DNA of 49,084 nucleotides from Asaia bogorensis (GCA_945897825.1 CAMDGX010000028.1:1-49084), one strand, 5' to 3'. Shown: positions 35,223-44,702, counted from the stretch's first letter. The notes: generated by a model from the sequence alone, not told the origin. Program-made: numbers and translations.

Positions 35223-36620
35223 TCAGAAGCCCTCGCGGTTCTCTTTGCGGACGGCATTGCCCACGTCCACCGCGCGCATGCGTGACGGGCCAGGGGGCAG
35301 CTGCTTCTCGGCCCGGCGGGCTAGCGAGCGCGCGCGGGGAATGTCCCCTAGCACCAATGCCTCTTCCGCCAAAGCGAGATCGGCCTGGCCCATCTCGCCC
35401 AGCCGGCCCCAGGCGACGCCCAGGCTGCGCCAGGCATCGGCGTCGTCGCGCTCGCGCGCCAGGGCGGATTGCAGGTGGCCGACCGCCTGGCGCAGCTGCC
35501 CGGGATCACCGGTCTCGATCATGGCACGGGCCAATGCGGCGCGGATCGGCGCCCAATCCGGCGCCAGCCGCGCCGCCTCGCGGTAGGGCCCGATCGCCGC
35601 CGCCCCTCGCCCGCCCTCGAACAGGATCTGGCCCTTGAGCTCGTGCAGCCAGGGGCTGCCGGGCATCTCGGCCAGGAGCGCATCGATCAGCTTCAGCGCC
35701 TCGTCGATGCGGCCGAGGCGGAACAGCGCGATGCCGCGGGCATAGCGGGCAGCCGGCGAAGGGTCGTCCTCGCGCACCCGCCGCAGGGTGAGGGAGCTGG
35801 GCTCCAGGAAGCCGCGCAGCTTGGCCCGGACCATAATGAAGGCGGTTTCCAGCGCCGCGGGCAGCTTTGCGTCCGAATGCGGGCTGCGGGCGATATGGGC
35901 CGAGACGGTCTCGATGCGGTCGCGCGTCAGCGGGTGGGTGCGCAGGTAGGGATCCTGCAGCGAGTCGACCAGCGCGTCCTGCTCCTGGATGCGGCGGAAC
36001 AGCGCGATCATGCCGCGCGCCGACCAGCCCATGCGGTCCAGCGCATACAGGGCGGACTGGTCGGCGGCGTTCTCCATGCCGCGCGTGAAGCTGAACATGC
36101 CGCGCTGGGCCATCTGCTGGCCGCCGAGCACCGCCCCCATCCCCGCCCCCGTGTCGCGCGCGGCCACGCCGGCGGCAACCCCGATCAGCATGGCGGCGAC
36201 CGACTTCAGCATCGCCTCGCGCATCATCTCCGGCAGCCTGGCGATGTGCCCGCCGCGGATGTGGCCGGCCTCGTGCGCCAGCACACCCGCCAGTTCCAGG
36301 GCGGAGTCGGCCTTGGCCAGGATCCCGGTGTTGATGAACAGGTAGTTGCCGGTGCTGACGAAGGCGTTTAGAGCGTCATCGCGGATCAGGATGATGCGGA
36401 CCGAATTGGGTTCGACCCCTGAGGCGCGAAGCAAGGGGTTTGCGAAGTTGCGCAGCAGCGTCTCGGTCTCGGCATCGCGGATCACCACCAGGCGCGGACC
36501 TGACGGTTGCGCCGCCACCGGCACGCCTACCGTCGCCGCGGCCAGCGCGACAGGTGCGGACAGCACCGCGCCCAGCAGGGTTCGGCGGTGGCACGGACAG
36601 CAGGTGAACACGCGGGCCAT
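35223..36620 (-). CDS. M48 metalloprotease with TPR repeats, BepA-like
   Basis: 465 aa, periplasmic outer-membrane-quality-control protease type. The N-terminal HRRTLLGAV followed by a hydrophobic stretch is a Tat- or Sec-like leader. Zinc motif HEAGH is at residues 116-120, with the third ligand Glu in MENAADQSAL. The C-terminal half is TPR-like (AARYARGIALFRLGRIDEALKLIDALLAEMPGSPWLHELKG and so on), the BepA/YfgC domain order. Start is ATG 36618-36620; an ATG four codons upstream (36632) is possible. Either overlaps the divergent GGT-like gene's start. Followed at once by dsbA-like, fitting a periplasmic protein-quality pair. Confidence 0.9.
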   Translation of the reverse strand: MARVFTCCPCHRRTLLGAVLSAPVALAAATVGVPVAAQPSGPRLVVIRDAETETLLRNFANPLLRASGVEPNSVRIILIRDDALNAFVSTGNYLFINTGILAKADSALELAGVLAHEAGHIRGGHIARLPEMMREAMLKSVAAMLIGVAAGVAARDTGAGMGAVLGGQQMAQRGMFSFTRGMENAADQSALYALDRMGWSARGMIALFRRIQEQDALVDSLQDPYLRTHPLTRDRIETVSAHIARSPHSDAKLPAALETAFIMVRAKLRGFLEPSSLTLRRVREDDPSPAARYARGIALFRLGRIDEALKLIDALLAEMPGSPWLHELKGQILFEGGRGAAAIGPYREAARLAPDWAPIRAALARAMIETGDPGQLRQAVGHLQSALARERDDADAWRSLGVAWGRLGEMGQADLALAEEALVLGDIPRARSLARRAEKQLPPGPSRMRAVDVGNAVRKENREGF

Positions 36621-38049
36621 CCCACGCAGCATAGCAGCCCGCGCAGTGGCCGTCCTGCTTGCCGTTGGCCTGGCAACAACCGGGTGCGCCCAGCTGGAGG
36701 CGGTGTCGGACCGCGTGATCCCCACCAACCGCACGGCGGAGGGAACGGCCGGCTTCGTGCGCGGCTTCCTCGGCGCCGCGGTGGCCGACGAGCCGCAGGC
36801 CGCCCTTGCGGCCCGCGCCGTGCTCTCGGCCGGCGGCACCGCGGCGGACGCGGCGGTGGCGGCCGGCTTCACCTTGGCGGTCACCCTGCCGTCGCGCGCT
36901 GGGCTCGGCGCAGGCGGGGCGTGCCTCGCCTTCTCGCCCGAATCGCCGCTGCTCAACGCCGAGGCCATCGTGTTCCTGCCCCCGCCCGGCGGCGGCGCGG
37001 GGGATCGGCCGGCGGCGGTGCCGATGCTGGCGCGCGGCCTGTTCGCGCTGCATGTGCGCTACGGCAAGCAGCCCTTCGAATCGCTGGTCGTGCCGGCGGA
37101 ACAGCTCGCCCGATTCGGCTCCACGGTCAGCCGCGCCTTCGCCCGCGACCTCGCCGTCGTCGCCGGCCCGCTCGCCGCCGACCCGGACACGGCGGACATC
37201 TTCCTGCCGCGCGGCCGCACCCCGGCTGAAGGCGATACCCTGCTGCAGCCCGACCTCGCCTCCACGCTCGGGCAGATGCGCGTGGCCGGTGTCGGCGACC
37301 TCTACCAGGGCGGGCTGGCGCGCCGGCTGGTCGAGAGCTCCCAGCGCGCCGGCGGCGGCATCGCGGCCGCCTCCCTGCGCGGGGCGCTCCCGCAATACGT
37401 CCCGGCGCCGCGGATCGCGCTCGGCGGCGGCGACTACGCGGCCTTCCTGCCCACCGATGGCGGGGTTGCGGCCGGCCGTGCCCTGCGCGCCCTTTCCGCC
37501 AACCCGGCCGCCACCGGCGCCGCCGCGCAGATCGCCACCGCCACCGCTGCGCGCTTCCGCCAGGGCGGCATTGCGGCCCAGGCGGCGCTGGACAGCGACA
37601 ACCCGGGCGTTGCCATGGCGCTACCGCCGCTGCCGGCCTCCACCGGCTTCGTCACCATCGACCGCAACGGCAACGCGGTCGCCTGCGCGCTGACCATGAA
37701 CAACCTGTTCGGCACCGGCCGCGTGGCGCCGCAAACCGGCGTGCTGCTCGCTGCCTCGCCCACCTGGATGCCGGCGCCCGCGCTGTCCGCGGCGATCGTC
37801 TATGCCACGCGCACCCGCATGGCGTTCAAGGCCGCGGCAACCGGCACCGGCCAGGAAGGCGCCCCCCTCGCATTGGCTGTCGCCCTGCAGCAAAGCCTCG
37901 CCGCCCGGCAGGCGCTGCCCAACCCGGTGCCGGAGCCGGGCCGCGCCAATGTCGTGGTCTGCCCGTCCGAACTGCCCGGCGCGCCGGACCGGTGCAGCTG
38001 GGCGACCGACACGCGCGGACATGGGTTGGCGGCCGGGGGCAACAACTGA
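36604..38049 (+). CDS. Gamma-glutamyltransferase-like lipoprotein
   Basis: 481 aa starting at GTG. A basic N-region and hydrophobic stretch end in LATTGCAQ, a relaxed lipobox with Cys28. The body follows the GGT fold: LSAGGTAADAAVAAGFTLAVTLPSRAGLGAGGACLAF near the start, and GFVTIDRNGNAVACALTMNNLFGTGRVAPQTGVLLA late. Where GGT has the autoprocessing TTHFSVVD with nucleophile Thr, this protein reads STGFVTID, so the first position is Ser. It is also shorter than classical GGT (about 550-580 aa), so activity is uncertain. GTG 36604 is chosen for the complete leader; GTG 36646 is the alternative. Stop overlaps the aminotransferase ATG by one base. Confidence 0.75.
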   Translation: MNTRAIPRSIAARAVAVLLAVGLATTGCAQLEAVSDRVIPTNRTAEGTAGFVRGFLGAAVADEPQAALAARAVLSAGGTAADAAVAAGFTLAVTLPSRAGLGAGGACLAFSPESPLLNAEAIVFLPPPGGGAGDRPAAVPMLARGLFALHVRYGKQPFESLVVPAEQLARFGSTVSRAFARDLAVVAGPLAADPDTADIFLPRGRTPAEGDTLLQPDLASTLGQMRVAGVGDLYQGGLARRLVESSQRAGGGIAAASLRGALPQYVPAPRIALGGGDYAAFLPTDGGVAAGRALRALSANPAATGAAAQIATATAARFRQGGIAAQAALDSDNPGVAMALPPLPASTGFVTIDRNGNAVACALTMNNLFGTGRVAPQTGVLLAASPTWMPAPALSAAIVYATRTRMAFKAAATGTGQEGAPLALAVALQQSLAARQALPNPVPEPGRANVVVCPSELPGAPDRCSWATDTRGHGLAAGGNN

Positions 38050-39209
38050 TGGCGCTGAAGGTCGGCCGCGGCGCCGCGGCTCCACCCTTCATGGTGATGG
38101 ACGTCATCACCGCCGCCAACGCCCGCCAGGCCGCCCTGCCGCCCGGTGCGCCGCACGTGATCCGCATGGAAGTCGGCCAGCCCGGCACCGGCGCCCCTGC
38201 CGGCGCGGTGGCCGCCGCCCAGCGCGCGCTCTCGGCCGGCGCGCCGATGGGCTACACCGAGGCCTTCGGTCTGCCCAGCCTGCGCGCCCGCATCGCCGCC
38301 CACGGCGCCGCCTGGTATGGCGTGGACGTGCCGGCCGCGCGCATCGCGGTCACGGTCGGGGCCTCCGGCGCCTTCCCGCTCGCCTTCCTCGCCGCCTTCG
38401 ACCCCGGCGACCGCGTGGCGATGGCCACGCCCTTCTACCCGCCCTACGTCAACATCCTCACCGCGCTGGGCATCGAGCCGGTGATGCTGGAGACCGGCCC
38501 CGAAACCCGCTTCCAGCCCACCGTCGCCCTGCTCGAAGCCCTGGACCCGCGCCCGGATGGGCTGATCGTCGCCAGCCCCTGCAACCCCGCCGGCACCATG
38601 CTGGCCCCCGCCGAACTCGCCGCCATCGCCCGCTGGTGCCACGCCAACGGCGTCCGCCTGATCTCCGACGAGATCTACCACGGCCTCACCTACGGCCAGG
38701 AGCAGGCGACGGCCGCGGCCTTCAGCCCGAGCGCCATCGTGGTGAACTCCTTCTCGAAATACTTCTCCATGACCGGCTGGCGCATCGGCTGGCTGGTGCT
38801 GCCGGAGGACCTCGTCCGCCCCGTCGAGTGCCTGGCGCAGAACCTGTTCATCAGCGCGCCGCACATCGCCCAGGTCGCCGCCGAGGCCGCCTTCGACTGC
38901 ACCGAGGAGCTGGAGGCCAACGTCGCGCGCTACCGCCGCTCGCGCGACCTGCTGCTCGCCGCCCTGCCCGCAGCCGGCTTCCCGCGCATCAGCCCGGCCG
39001 AGGGCGCCTTCTACCTCTACGCCGACGTCTCGGACCGGACCAACAACGCCCAGGAATTCTGCGCGCGCATGCTGGCCGAAGCCGGCGTCGCCGCCTCGCC
39101 CGGCGTCGATTTCGACCGCCGCCGCGGCCACCGTTTCCTGCGCTTCAGCTATTGCGGGCCGGAAGCCGACATGGCCGAGGCGGCAAGGCGGCTGGCACGG
39201 TGGAGCTGA
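38049..39209 (+). CDS. PLP-dependent aminotransferase, class I/II
   Basis: 386-aa fold-type I enzyme. GQPGTGAP, MGYTEAFGLPSLRARIA, FYPPYVN, ASPCNPAGTM, SDEIYHGLTY and the PLP lysine Lys237 in SFSKYFSMTGWRIGW are standard for aspartate/aromatic-type aminotransferases. Complete. TGATG coupling to the GGT-like gene suggests one transcript and perhaps linked amino-acid salvage. Amino donor not predictable. Confidence 0.92.
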   Translation: MALKVGRGAAAPPFMVMDVITAANARQAALPPGAPHVIRMEVGQPGTGAPAGAVAAAQRALSAGAPMGYTEAFGLPSLRARIAAHGAAWYGVDVPAARIAVTVGASGAFPLAFLAAFDPGDRVAMATPFYPPYVNILTALGIEPVMLETGPETRFQPTVALLEALDPRPDGLIVASPCNPAGTMLAPAELAAIARWCHANGVRLISDEIYHGLTYGQEQATAAAFSPSAIVVNSFSKYFSMTGWRIGWLVLPEDLVRPVECLAQNLFISAPHIAQVAAEAAFDCTEELEANVARYRRSRDLLLAALPAAGFPRISPAEGAFYLYADVSDRTNNAQEFCARMLAEAGVAASPGVDFDRRRGHRFLRFSYCGPEADMAEAARRLARWS

Positions 39210-39370
39210 ACCGGCCGCCGCGCAATCGATGACGAAAGCGTGACCGCGCCTCCGGCGACCAGCACCCCAGCCCTGCACGCAGTTGCCGCTTTCCAACAAC
39301 AAATCTACATCGTTCCTGCGATGCGCCGGCTGCGGCATCAGCGGCCGCCGCAAGCAGGGAACCCGTCCGC

Positions 39371-41338
39371 ATGGTCCGTTCCATCGTGGAGTGGCTGTTC
39401 GATCCGCAGGGTCTGACGCCGCACGGCTTCTGCCTGCTGTGGCAGCCGGAACTGATCGTCCTCCATGCCGCCTCCAACCTGGTCACCGGACTCGCCTATT
39501 TCTCGATCCCGCTCGCGCTGGCGGTTTTTGCCGGCCGCCGCCCCGACCTCGCCTACCGGCCGGTGGTCTGGCTGTTTGTCGCCTTCATCCTGCTGTGCGG
39601 CACCACCCACTTCATCGGCATCGCGACCCTCTGGATCCCTGCCTACGCGTTGCAGGGCGTGGTGATGGCGGCCACCGCGGTGGTCTCCGCGGCCACGGCG
39701 GCGGCGCTGTGGGTGATGATGCCGCGCCTGCTCGCGCTGCCCTCGCCCATCCAGCTGCGCGAGGCCAACGCGGCCCTGCGCGAAAGCCAGGCGCATTACC
39801 GCGCGAGCTTCGAGCGCTCACCGGTGCCGATGCACACCCTGGACCGCAACGGCGTGTTCACCGACGTCTCGGACAGCTGGACCGAACTGCTCGGCTACAA
39901 CCGCGCCGAGATCGTCGGCCGCCACCTGCGCGACATTGCGGCACCAGGCTCCAACGCCTGGAACGAGGTCGACCTGCGGCAGTTGTTCGCCCATGGCGAG
40001 GTGCGCGACATGGAGCGCCGCTTCGTCCACCGCGACGGGCGGGTGATCGACGCCCAGGTGTCCGGCCGCCTGGAAAAGCTTCATGACGAGACCGGCGTGG
40101 TGTGCGTGGTCACCGACGTCACCGTCCGACGTCGCACCGAGGAGGCGCTGCGTGCCGCCGAGGAACGGCTGCGCCAGGCCCAGAAAATGGAGGCGATCGG
40201 CCAGCTCACCGGCGGCGTCGCCCATGATTTCAACAACATGCTCCAGGGGATCGGCGGCTGCCTGGACATGATGGAGCGCCGCGTCGCCCAAGGCCGCACC
40301 GCCGAGGCGGCGCGCTACCTGCCGCCGGCCCGCCAGGCGATCGACCGCGCCGCCCACCTGACCAACCGCATGCTGGCCTTCGCCCGCCGCCAGACCCTCC
40401 AGCCCCGCGCGGTGGACCCGGACCTGCTGGTGCGCGGCATGGAGGAGCTGCTCCGCCGCACCCTCGGGCCGACCGTGGACCTGTCGCTCAGCCTGCACGA
40501 CGGCATTTGGCTGATCCTGTGCGATCCCAACCAGCTGGAAACCGCGCTGCTGAACGTCGCCATCAATGCCCGCGACGCCATGCCCGCCGGCGGCCGCCTG
40601 GTGATCGCCACCGACGACCGGGTGATCGGCCCCGACGAGGCGCAGGAGGATGCGCCCGCCGGCCCCTATGTCGCCATCAGCGTCACCGACACCGGCACCG
40701 GCATGTCGGCCGCGACCATGGAGCGGATGTTCGACCCGTTCTTCACCACCAAGCCAACCGGCCAGGGCACCGGGCTCGGCCTGTCGCAGGTCTACGGCTT
40801 CGTGCGTCAGTCCGGCGGCTTCGTGCGCGTGCGCAGCGCGCTGGGCGAGGGCACCACGCTCACCATCCACATGCCCCGCCACGCCATCGCCACCGGCGAC
40901 CCGGCCGAGGCGGTGCCCACCGCCCCGCCGCCGGTCCGCGCGGCCCACCAGGCCGACGGCGCGCGCGTGCTGGTGATCGAGGACGATCCCGGGGTGCGCG
41001 CGGTGATCAGCGAGGCGCTGCACGACCTCGGCTGCACCGTCCTGGAGGCCGATGACGGCACCGCCGGGTGGCAGATCGTGCAGTCGGACACGCCGCTCGA
41101 CCTGATGATCACCGATGTCGGGCTGCCGGGCATGAATGGCCGCCAGCTGGCCGATGCCGCGCACGGCGCGCGGCCGGCCCTGAAGATCCTGATCATCACC
41201 GGCTATGCCGGTGCCGCGCTGGCCGACCTGCAACTGCCGCCGGGCATGAAGCTGCTGCGCAAGCCGTTCGCCCTGGGCGACCTCAATGCCGCCGTGATGA
41301 CCCTGCTGGAGGACACGCCGAACGCAGCAACGGCGTAA
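39371..41338 (+). CDS. Hybrid sensor histidine kinase with ethylene-receptor-like sensor domain
   Basis: 655-aa membrane protein. Residues 1-120 carry three transmembrane helices with the pattern of plant ETR1: [11 protein letters not shown] (Tyr43) and [12 protein letters not shown] (Cys76, His80). These match ETR1 Tyr32, Cys65 and His69, the copper and ethylene site; the Asp25 position is Asn36. A PAS domain follows (about 140-255), then HisKA with phospho-acceptor His285 in [11 protein letters not shown], an HATPase ([26 protein letters not shown]) and a receiver with Asp in [10 protein letters not shown]. It is expected to phosphorylate its own receiver; no partner regulator is adjacent. 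Stop is near the convergent radical SAM gene (9 bases). Confidence 0.92.
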   Translation: MVRSIVEWLFDPQGLTPHGFCLLWQPELIVLHAASNLVTGLAYFSIPLALAVFAGRRPDLAYRPVVWLFVAFILLCGTTHFIGIATLWIPAYALQGVVMAATAVVSAATAAALWVMMPRLLALPSPIQLREANAALRESQAHYRASFERSPVPMHTLDRNGVFTDVSDSWTELLGYNRAEIVGRHLRDIAAPGSNAWNEVDLRQLFAHGEVRDMERRFVHRDGRVIDAQVSGRLEKLHDETGVVCVVTDVTVRRRTEEALRAAEERLRQAQKMEAIGQLTGGVAHDFNNMLQGIGGCLDMMERRVAQGRTAEAARYLPPARQAIDRAAHLTNRMLAFARRQTLQPRAVDPDLLVRGMEELLRRTLGPTVDLSLSLHDGIWLILCDPNQLETALLNVAINARDAMPAGGRLVIATDDRVIGPDEAQEDAPAGPYVAISVTDTGTGMSAATMERMFDPFFTTKPTGQGTGLGLSQVYGFVRQSGGFVRVRSALGEGTTLTIHMPRHAIATGDPAEAVPTAPPPVRAAHQADGARVLVIEDDPGVRAVISEALHDLGCTVLEADDGTAGWQIVQSDTPLDLMITDVGLPGMNGRQLADAAHGARPALKILIITGYAGAALADLQLPPGMKLLRKPFALGDLNAAVMTLLEDTPNAATA

Positions 41339-41347
41339 CCTCCTGCC

Positions 41348-42340
41348 TCAGCGGCTGCACGCCGCCCCGCCCAGCACGCAGAACCGGGCGCAGTGCGGAT
41401 GGTTCAGCGCCACCGCCCGCCCGGCCTCGGCCAGCGTGGCGCCGAGGTCGAACTGTTCGTCATACGGCAGCAGGGTGCAGGCGGCCACGCTGGGCGCCCG
41501 CCCGCGATGCTTCACCACCATGCGCGACGTCGCGCACATCACGCTGTCCGGCGTCTTGCCCAGGATGCCCCAGCAGGCCGTCGTGATCTCCGGCACGTCG
41601 GCGGCGGGGTCCATCTCCGGGAACAGCACCAGCCGCGCCGGGTCGGCCGCGTCCACCGCCACGCCCAGTTCGGCGAACAGCCGCGCGAAGGCGCTGCGCA
41701 GCGCAGCCTCCCCGCCCGCGCCGAAGCCCAGCCGCCCGGCGACCGTCACGTCGAAGCCGTTCGCCGCCAGCCATTGCAGCCCGGCCACCGCCGGCGCCCA
41801 GCTCGCCCGGCCGCGCTCCGCCTCATGCACCGCTTGATCGGGATGGTCGAGCGACACGCGCACCTCCAGCCGCCGCCCGAACCGCGCCAGCGGCGCCAGC
41901 CGGGCCGCGACCTTGGCCATCGGGCGCATCGCGTTGGTCAGCACCAGCGCGTCGAAGCCGCGCGCCAGCACCAGCTCCAGCATGGCCGGCAGGTCGGGGT
42001 TCATGAACGGCTCGCCGCCGGTGAAGCCGATCAGCCGCGTGGGGTGGCCGTCGCGGGCGATCTCGTCGAGATAGGAGGCCACCTCCGCGAGGGTGAGGTA
42101 GGCCAGCCGGTCATTGGTCGGCGAGGATTCGATGTAGCAGTTGGCGCAGGTCAGGTTGCAGAGCGTGCCGGTGTTGAACCACAGCGTCTCCAGCCCGTTC
42201 AGCGCCACGCTGGCCCGCACCTCGCCGCGCGCGGTCACGGCCGGGTTTCGGAATTTCGCCGGATCCAGCCGGGGAGAGGCATGGCTGGCGCTGGCCGGGG
42301 CCGGCGCGGCGGCCGGCTCGGGGCGGACATCGACATTCAT
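41348..42340 (-). CDS. Radical SAM protein with Cys-rich C-terminus
   Basis: 330 aa. CNLTCANCY at residues 61-69 is the Cys-x3-Cys-x2-Cys SAM/4Fe-4S motif; IGFTGGEPFMNPD is the GGE SAM-binding strand. The C-terminal 80 residues hold several more Cys (ACWG, MCATS, ACTLLPYDE, HCARFC, AACSR), suggesting an auxiliary Twitch/SPASM-like cluster. An Ala/Pro-rich N-terminus precedes the fold. Such proteins modify peptides or small molecules; no small substrate peptide was identified nearby. ATG at 42338-42340 is the only one before the conserved core with reasonable length. Confidence 0.85.
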   Translation of the reverse strand: MNVDVRPEPAAAPAPASASHASPRLDPAKFRNPAVTARGEVRASVALNGLETLWFNTGTLCNLTCANCYIESSPTNDRLAYLTLAEVASYLDEIARDGHPTRLIGFTGGEPFMNPDLPAMLELVLARGFDALVLTNAMRPMAKVAARLAPLARFGRRLEVRVSLDHPDQAVHEAERGRASWAPAVAGLQWLAANGFDVTVAGRLGFGAGGEAALRSAFARLFAELGVAVDAADPARLVLFPEMDPAADVPEITTACWGILGKTPDSVMCATSRMVVKHRGRAPSVAACTLLPYDEQFDLGATLAEAGRAVALNHPHCARFCVLGGAACSR

Positions 42341-42414
42341 TCGGCAGACCCTCGCAAAAAAGGCGACCGCACGCCGGCGGCCGCCTCTCCTGTTCGTCGG
42401 CAGTCGCGCGCGGG

Positions 42415-42894
42415 TTACAGCGCCGCGAGCACGGCCTCGGCACGGCTCACGTCGAAGCCGCCGGCGGCTTCCACCGCGATGTGGCTCACCTTGCCGTCCA
42501 CCGCCACCAGCACGAAGCGCTGGCTGCGCACGCCCATGCCGCGCGCCACCAGGTCGAGCTCCAGGCCCATCGCCTTGGTCAGCCCGGCCGAGCCGTCGGC
42601 CAGCATGGTGATCTTGCCGTCCGCCGCCGTGGCCTTGCCCCACGCGCCCATCACGAACGCGTCGTTCACCGCCATGCACACCACCTCGTCCACGCCCTTG
42701 GCCTTCAGCGCGTCGTAGTTCTCAACGAAACCCGGCAGGTGCTTGGCGCTGCAGGTGGGCGTGAAGGCCCCCGGCACCGCGAACATCACCACCTTGCGGC
42801 CCTTGAAGATCTCGTCGGTGGTCACCGGCTTCGGCCCCTCCGCCGTCGCCTTCGTCAGTGTCATCGAGGGAATCTGGTCGCCTACCTTGATCAT
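42415..42894 (-). CDS. Peroxiredoxin, Prx5-type
   Basis: 159-aa thiol peroxidase that reduces H2O2 and alkyl hydroperoxides. Peroxidatic Cys is in VPGAFTPTCSAKHLPGF (Cys48), with the Prx5 motifs DEVVCMAVNDAFVMGAW and GMGVRSQRFVLVAVDG. Full length. It lies upstream of the radical SAM gene, 74 bases apart on the same strand, and divergent from yqgE. Confidence 0.95.
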   Translation of the reverse strand: MIKVGDQIPSMTLTKATAEGPKPVTTDEIFKGRKVVMFAVPGAFTPTCSAKHLPGFVENYDALKAKGVDEVVCMAVNDAFVMGAWGKATAADGKITMLADGSAGLTKAMGLELDLVARGMGVRSQRFVLVAVDGKVSHIAVEAAGGFDVSRAEAVLAAL

Positions 42895-43047
42895 GTGGCC
42901 CTTGCCTTGCTCGTTTCTGGTTGCCCCGGCGGCCGTTCCGCCCGCGGTGCTGTCTAGCCCCGGGCGCGCGCGGTGTCACGCGGGGCAGGCGCGCGCCCCG
43001 CCCCCGCGCCGCTTGCGCGGCGGCCCAACCCGACCAACATAGGAAAC

Positions 43048-43692
43048 ATGGCACGCAAATCCACCCCCGCCCCCCAGGACGAGGCCCCGCCGGAAGCCGA
43101 AGCGGCGCTGGCCGGATCCGCTTTGGCCGGCCCCTGGCTGACAGGGCAGGTGCTGATCGCCATGCCCGGCCTCGCCGGCAGCCTGTTCGCCCGCACCGTG
43201 ATCTACATGTGCGCCCACACGCCCGATGGTGCCATGGGCATCGTGCTGAACCAGCCGCTCGCCAGCCCCAGCTTTGAGGACCTGCTCAAAACCCTCGGCG
43301 TCGCCCCGCTGCCGCCGGCGCGTGCCATCCGCCTGCATTCCGGCGGCCCGGTGGACAACGGCCGCGGCTTCGTCCTGCACACCACCGACTGGAAGGGCGA
43401 AGGCAGCCTCGTGGTCGACGACCGCGTGGCGCTGACCGCCAGCCTGGACATCCTCAAGGCCATCGCTGAGGGCGGCGGCCCGGAGCAAGGCCTGCTCGCA
43501 CTCGGCTATTCCGGTTGGGGCCCCGGCCAGCTCGACCGCGAGATGCAGCAGAATTCGTGGCTGTCCGCCCCCGTCACCCCGGAGGACCTCGGCCTGCTGT
43601 TCGATTCCGATCACGACAGCAAGTGGCGCCGCGCGCTCGGCCGGCTCGGCGTCGATCCGGTCCTGCTGTCGGATACCGCCGGGCGCGCCTGA
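43048..43692 (+). CDS. YqgE/AlgH family protein
   Basis: 214-aa DUF179 protein. GQVLIAMPGLAGSLFARTVIYMCAHTPDGAMGIVLNQPL is the family N-terminus and HSGGPVDNGRGFVLHTTDW, YSGWGPGQLDREMQQNSWL follow. Function unclear; AlgH is linked to regulation in pseudomonads. ATG at 43048 has AGGAAAC upstream; an in-frame earlier extension looks non-coding. Confidence 0.93.
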   Translation: MARKSTPAPQDEAPPEAEAALAGSALAGPWLTGQVLIAMPGLAGSLFARTVIYMCAHTPDGAMGIVLNQPLASPSFEDLLKTLGVAPLPPARAIRLHSGGPVDNGRGFVLHTTDWKGEGSLVVDDRVALTASLDILKAIAEGGGPEQGLLALGYSGWGPGQLDREMQQNSWLSAPVTPEDLGLLFDSDHDSKWRRALGRLGVDPVLLSDTAGRA

Positions 43693-43744
43693 ACCGCCGC
43701 GAATCCGCTTGCGCCCGCACCTCCCGCGGGCGCAGGCTTCGCCG

Positions 43745-44497
43745 ATGCGCTGGGTCGGAATGCTGTTCCTGTTCGCATCGCTGCTGCTGCCCCGCGCCCC
43801 CGCCGCAGGGGAGCGCAGCGTCGACCTCGCCCTCGTCCTGCTGACCGACGTCTCGCGCAGCGTCGACGAGCGCGAATACGCCATGATGAAGGAAGGCTAC
43901 GCCACCGCCCTGACGGACCCGCGCGTGCTCGCCGCCATCGCCGGCGGGGTGCGCGGCGCCATTGCCCTGCGCTACGTCGAGTTCGCCGGCGCCCACGAGG
44001 TGCGAACCCTGGTAGGCTGGACCGTGGTGCACGACGCCGAGTCCGCCCGCGCCTTCGCCGACCGCGTCCGCCAGGCCCCGCGCGCCTACTGGGGCCGCAC
44101 CTCCATCTCCGCCGGCATCGAACACGCCATGGCCGCCCTCGACTCGGACCTCGCCTCCGCCGGCATCGAGGCAACCCGCCAGGTCATCGACGTCTGCGGC
44201 GACGGGACCAACAACAGCGGCCGCGAGGTCACCGCTTCGCGCGACGAGGCAGTCGCCGCCGGCATTACCATCAACGCCCTGGTGATCCACAGCGACCCCA
44301 CCAACGCCTGGACCGCCGCCCACGTGAATCCGCCCGGCGGCCTCACCCAGTGGTTCCGCGACAACGTCCTGGGCGGCCCGGGCGCCTTCGTGCTCGAAGT
44401 GGAGGACTACGAAAGCTTCGGCCAAGGCATCACCCGCAAGCTGATCACCGAAATCGCCGCGGCACCATCGGCGGGCAAGAAGGTGGCAGCAAGATAA
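43745..44497 (+). CDS. DUF1194 (von Willebrand factor A-like) exported protein
   Basis: 250 aa. A signal peptide (MRWVGMLFLFASLLLPRAPAAG) precedes a vWA-like domain: LALVLLTDVSRSVDEREYAMMK contains the DxSxS metal-ion-dependent adhesion motif, and QVIDVCGDGTNNSG supplies later MIDAS residues. The C-terminus includes ALVIHSDP and the DNVLGGPGAFVLEVEDYESF motif. DUF1194 function is unknown. ATG 43745 starts the signal peptide. Its TAA stop is exactly six bases before repeat copy 5. Confidence 0.9.
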   Translation: MRWVGMLFLFASLLLPRAPAAGERSVDLALVLLTDVSRSVDEREYAMMKEGYATALTDPRVLAAIAGGVRGAIALRYVEFAGAHEVRTLVGWTVVHDAESARAFADRVRQAPRAYWGRTSISAGIEHAMAALDSDLASAGIEATRQVIDVCGDGTNNSGREVTASRDEAVAAGITINALVIHSDPTNAWTAAHVNPPGGLTQWFRDNVLGGPGAFVLEVEDYESFGQGITRKLITEIAAAPSAGKKVAAR

Positions 44498-44632
44498 GGA
44501 AGCGGTTCTTTTTTGAAAAAAAGAACCAAAAAACTTTTACCATTTCACGTTGCGCTTGACCGTTCGAGTGTGGCGCAAGGGAGGAAAAGTCTTTTTGCTT
44601 CTTTTTCTTCAGAAAAAGAAGATTCTTCCTTC
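44498..44632. repeat. Composite hairpin element, copy 5 (full)
   Basis: Arm A hairpin 44504-44527 begins six bases after the DUF1194 TAA. Then CCAAAAAACTTTT, a centre with TTGCGC/GCGCAA and partial inner pairing, AAAGTCTTTTTG, and arm B hairpin 44598-44621. The B end faces the aldo/keto reductase start, 81 bases on. Here the element lies between two genes on the same strand. Confidence 0.82.
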
Positions 44633-44702
44633 CTCACCCTCCATCTTTGACCCCACCCCCTGGCCGCGCAACAATGCGCCACCTGAACGGGAATCACGTC
44701 AC

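Noticed and set aside
34372-35586. 404-codon plus frame beginning in repeat copy 4
   Set aside because: Its Phe/Lys-rich start is the hairpin arm translated by chance; the rest is antisense to dsbA-like and the M48 gene.
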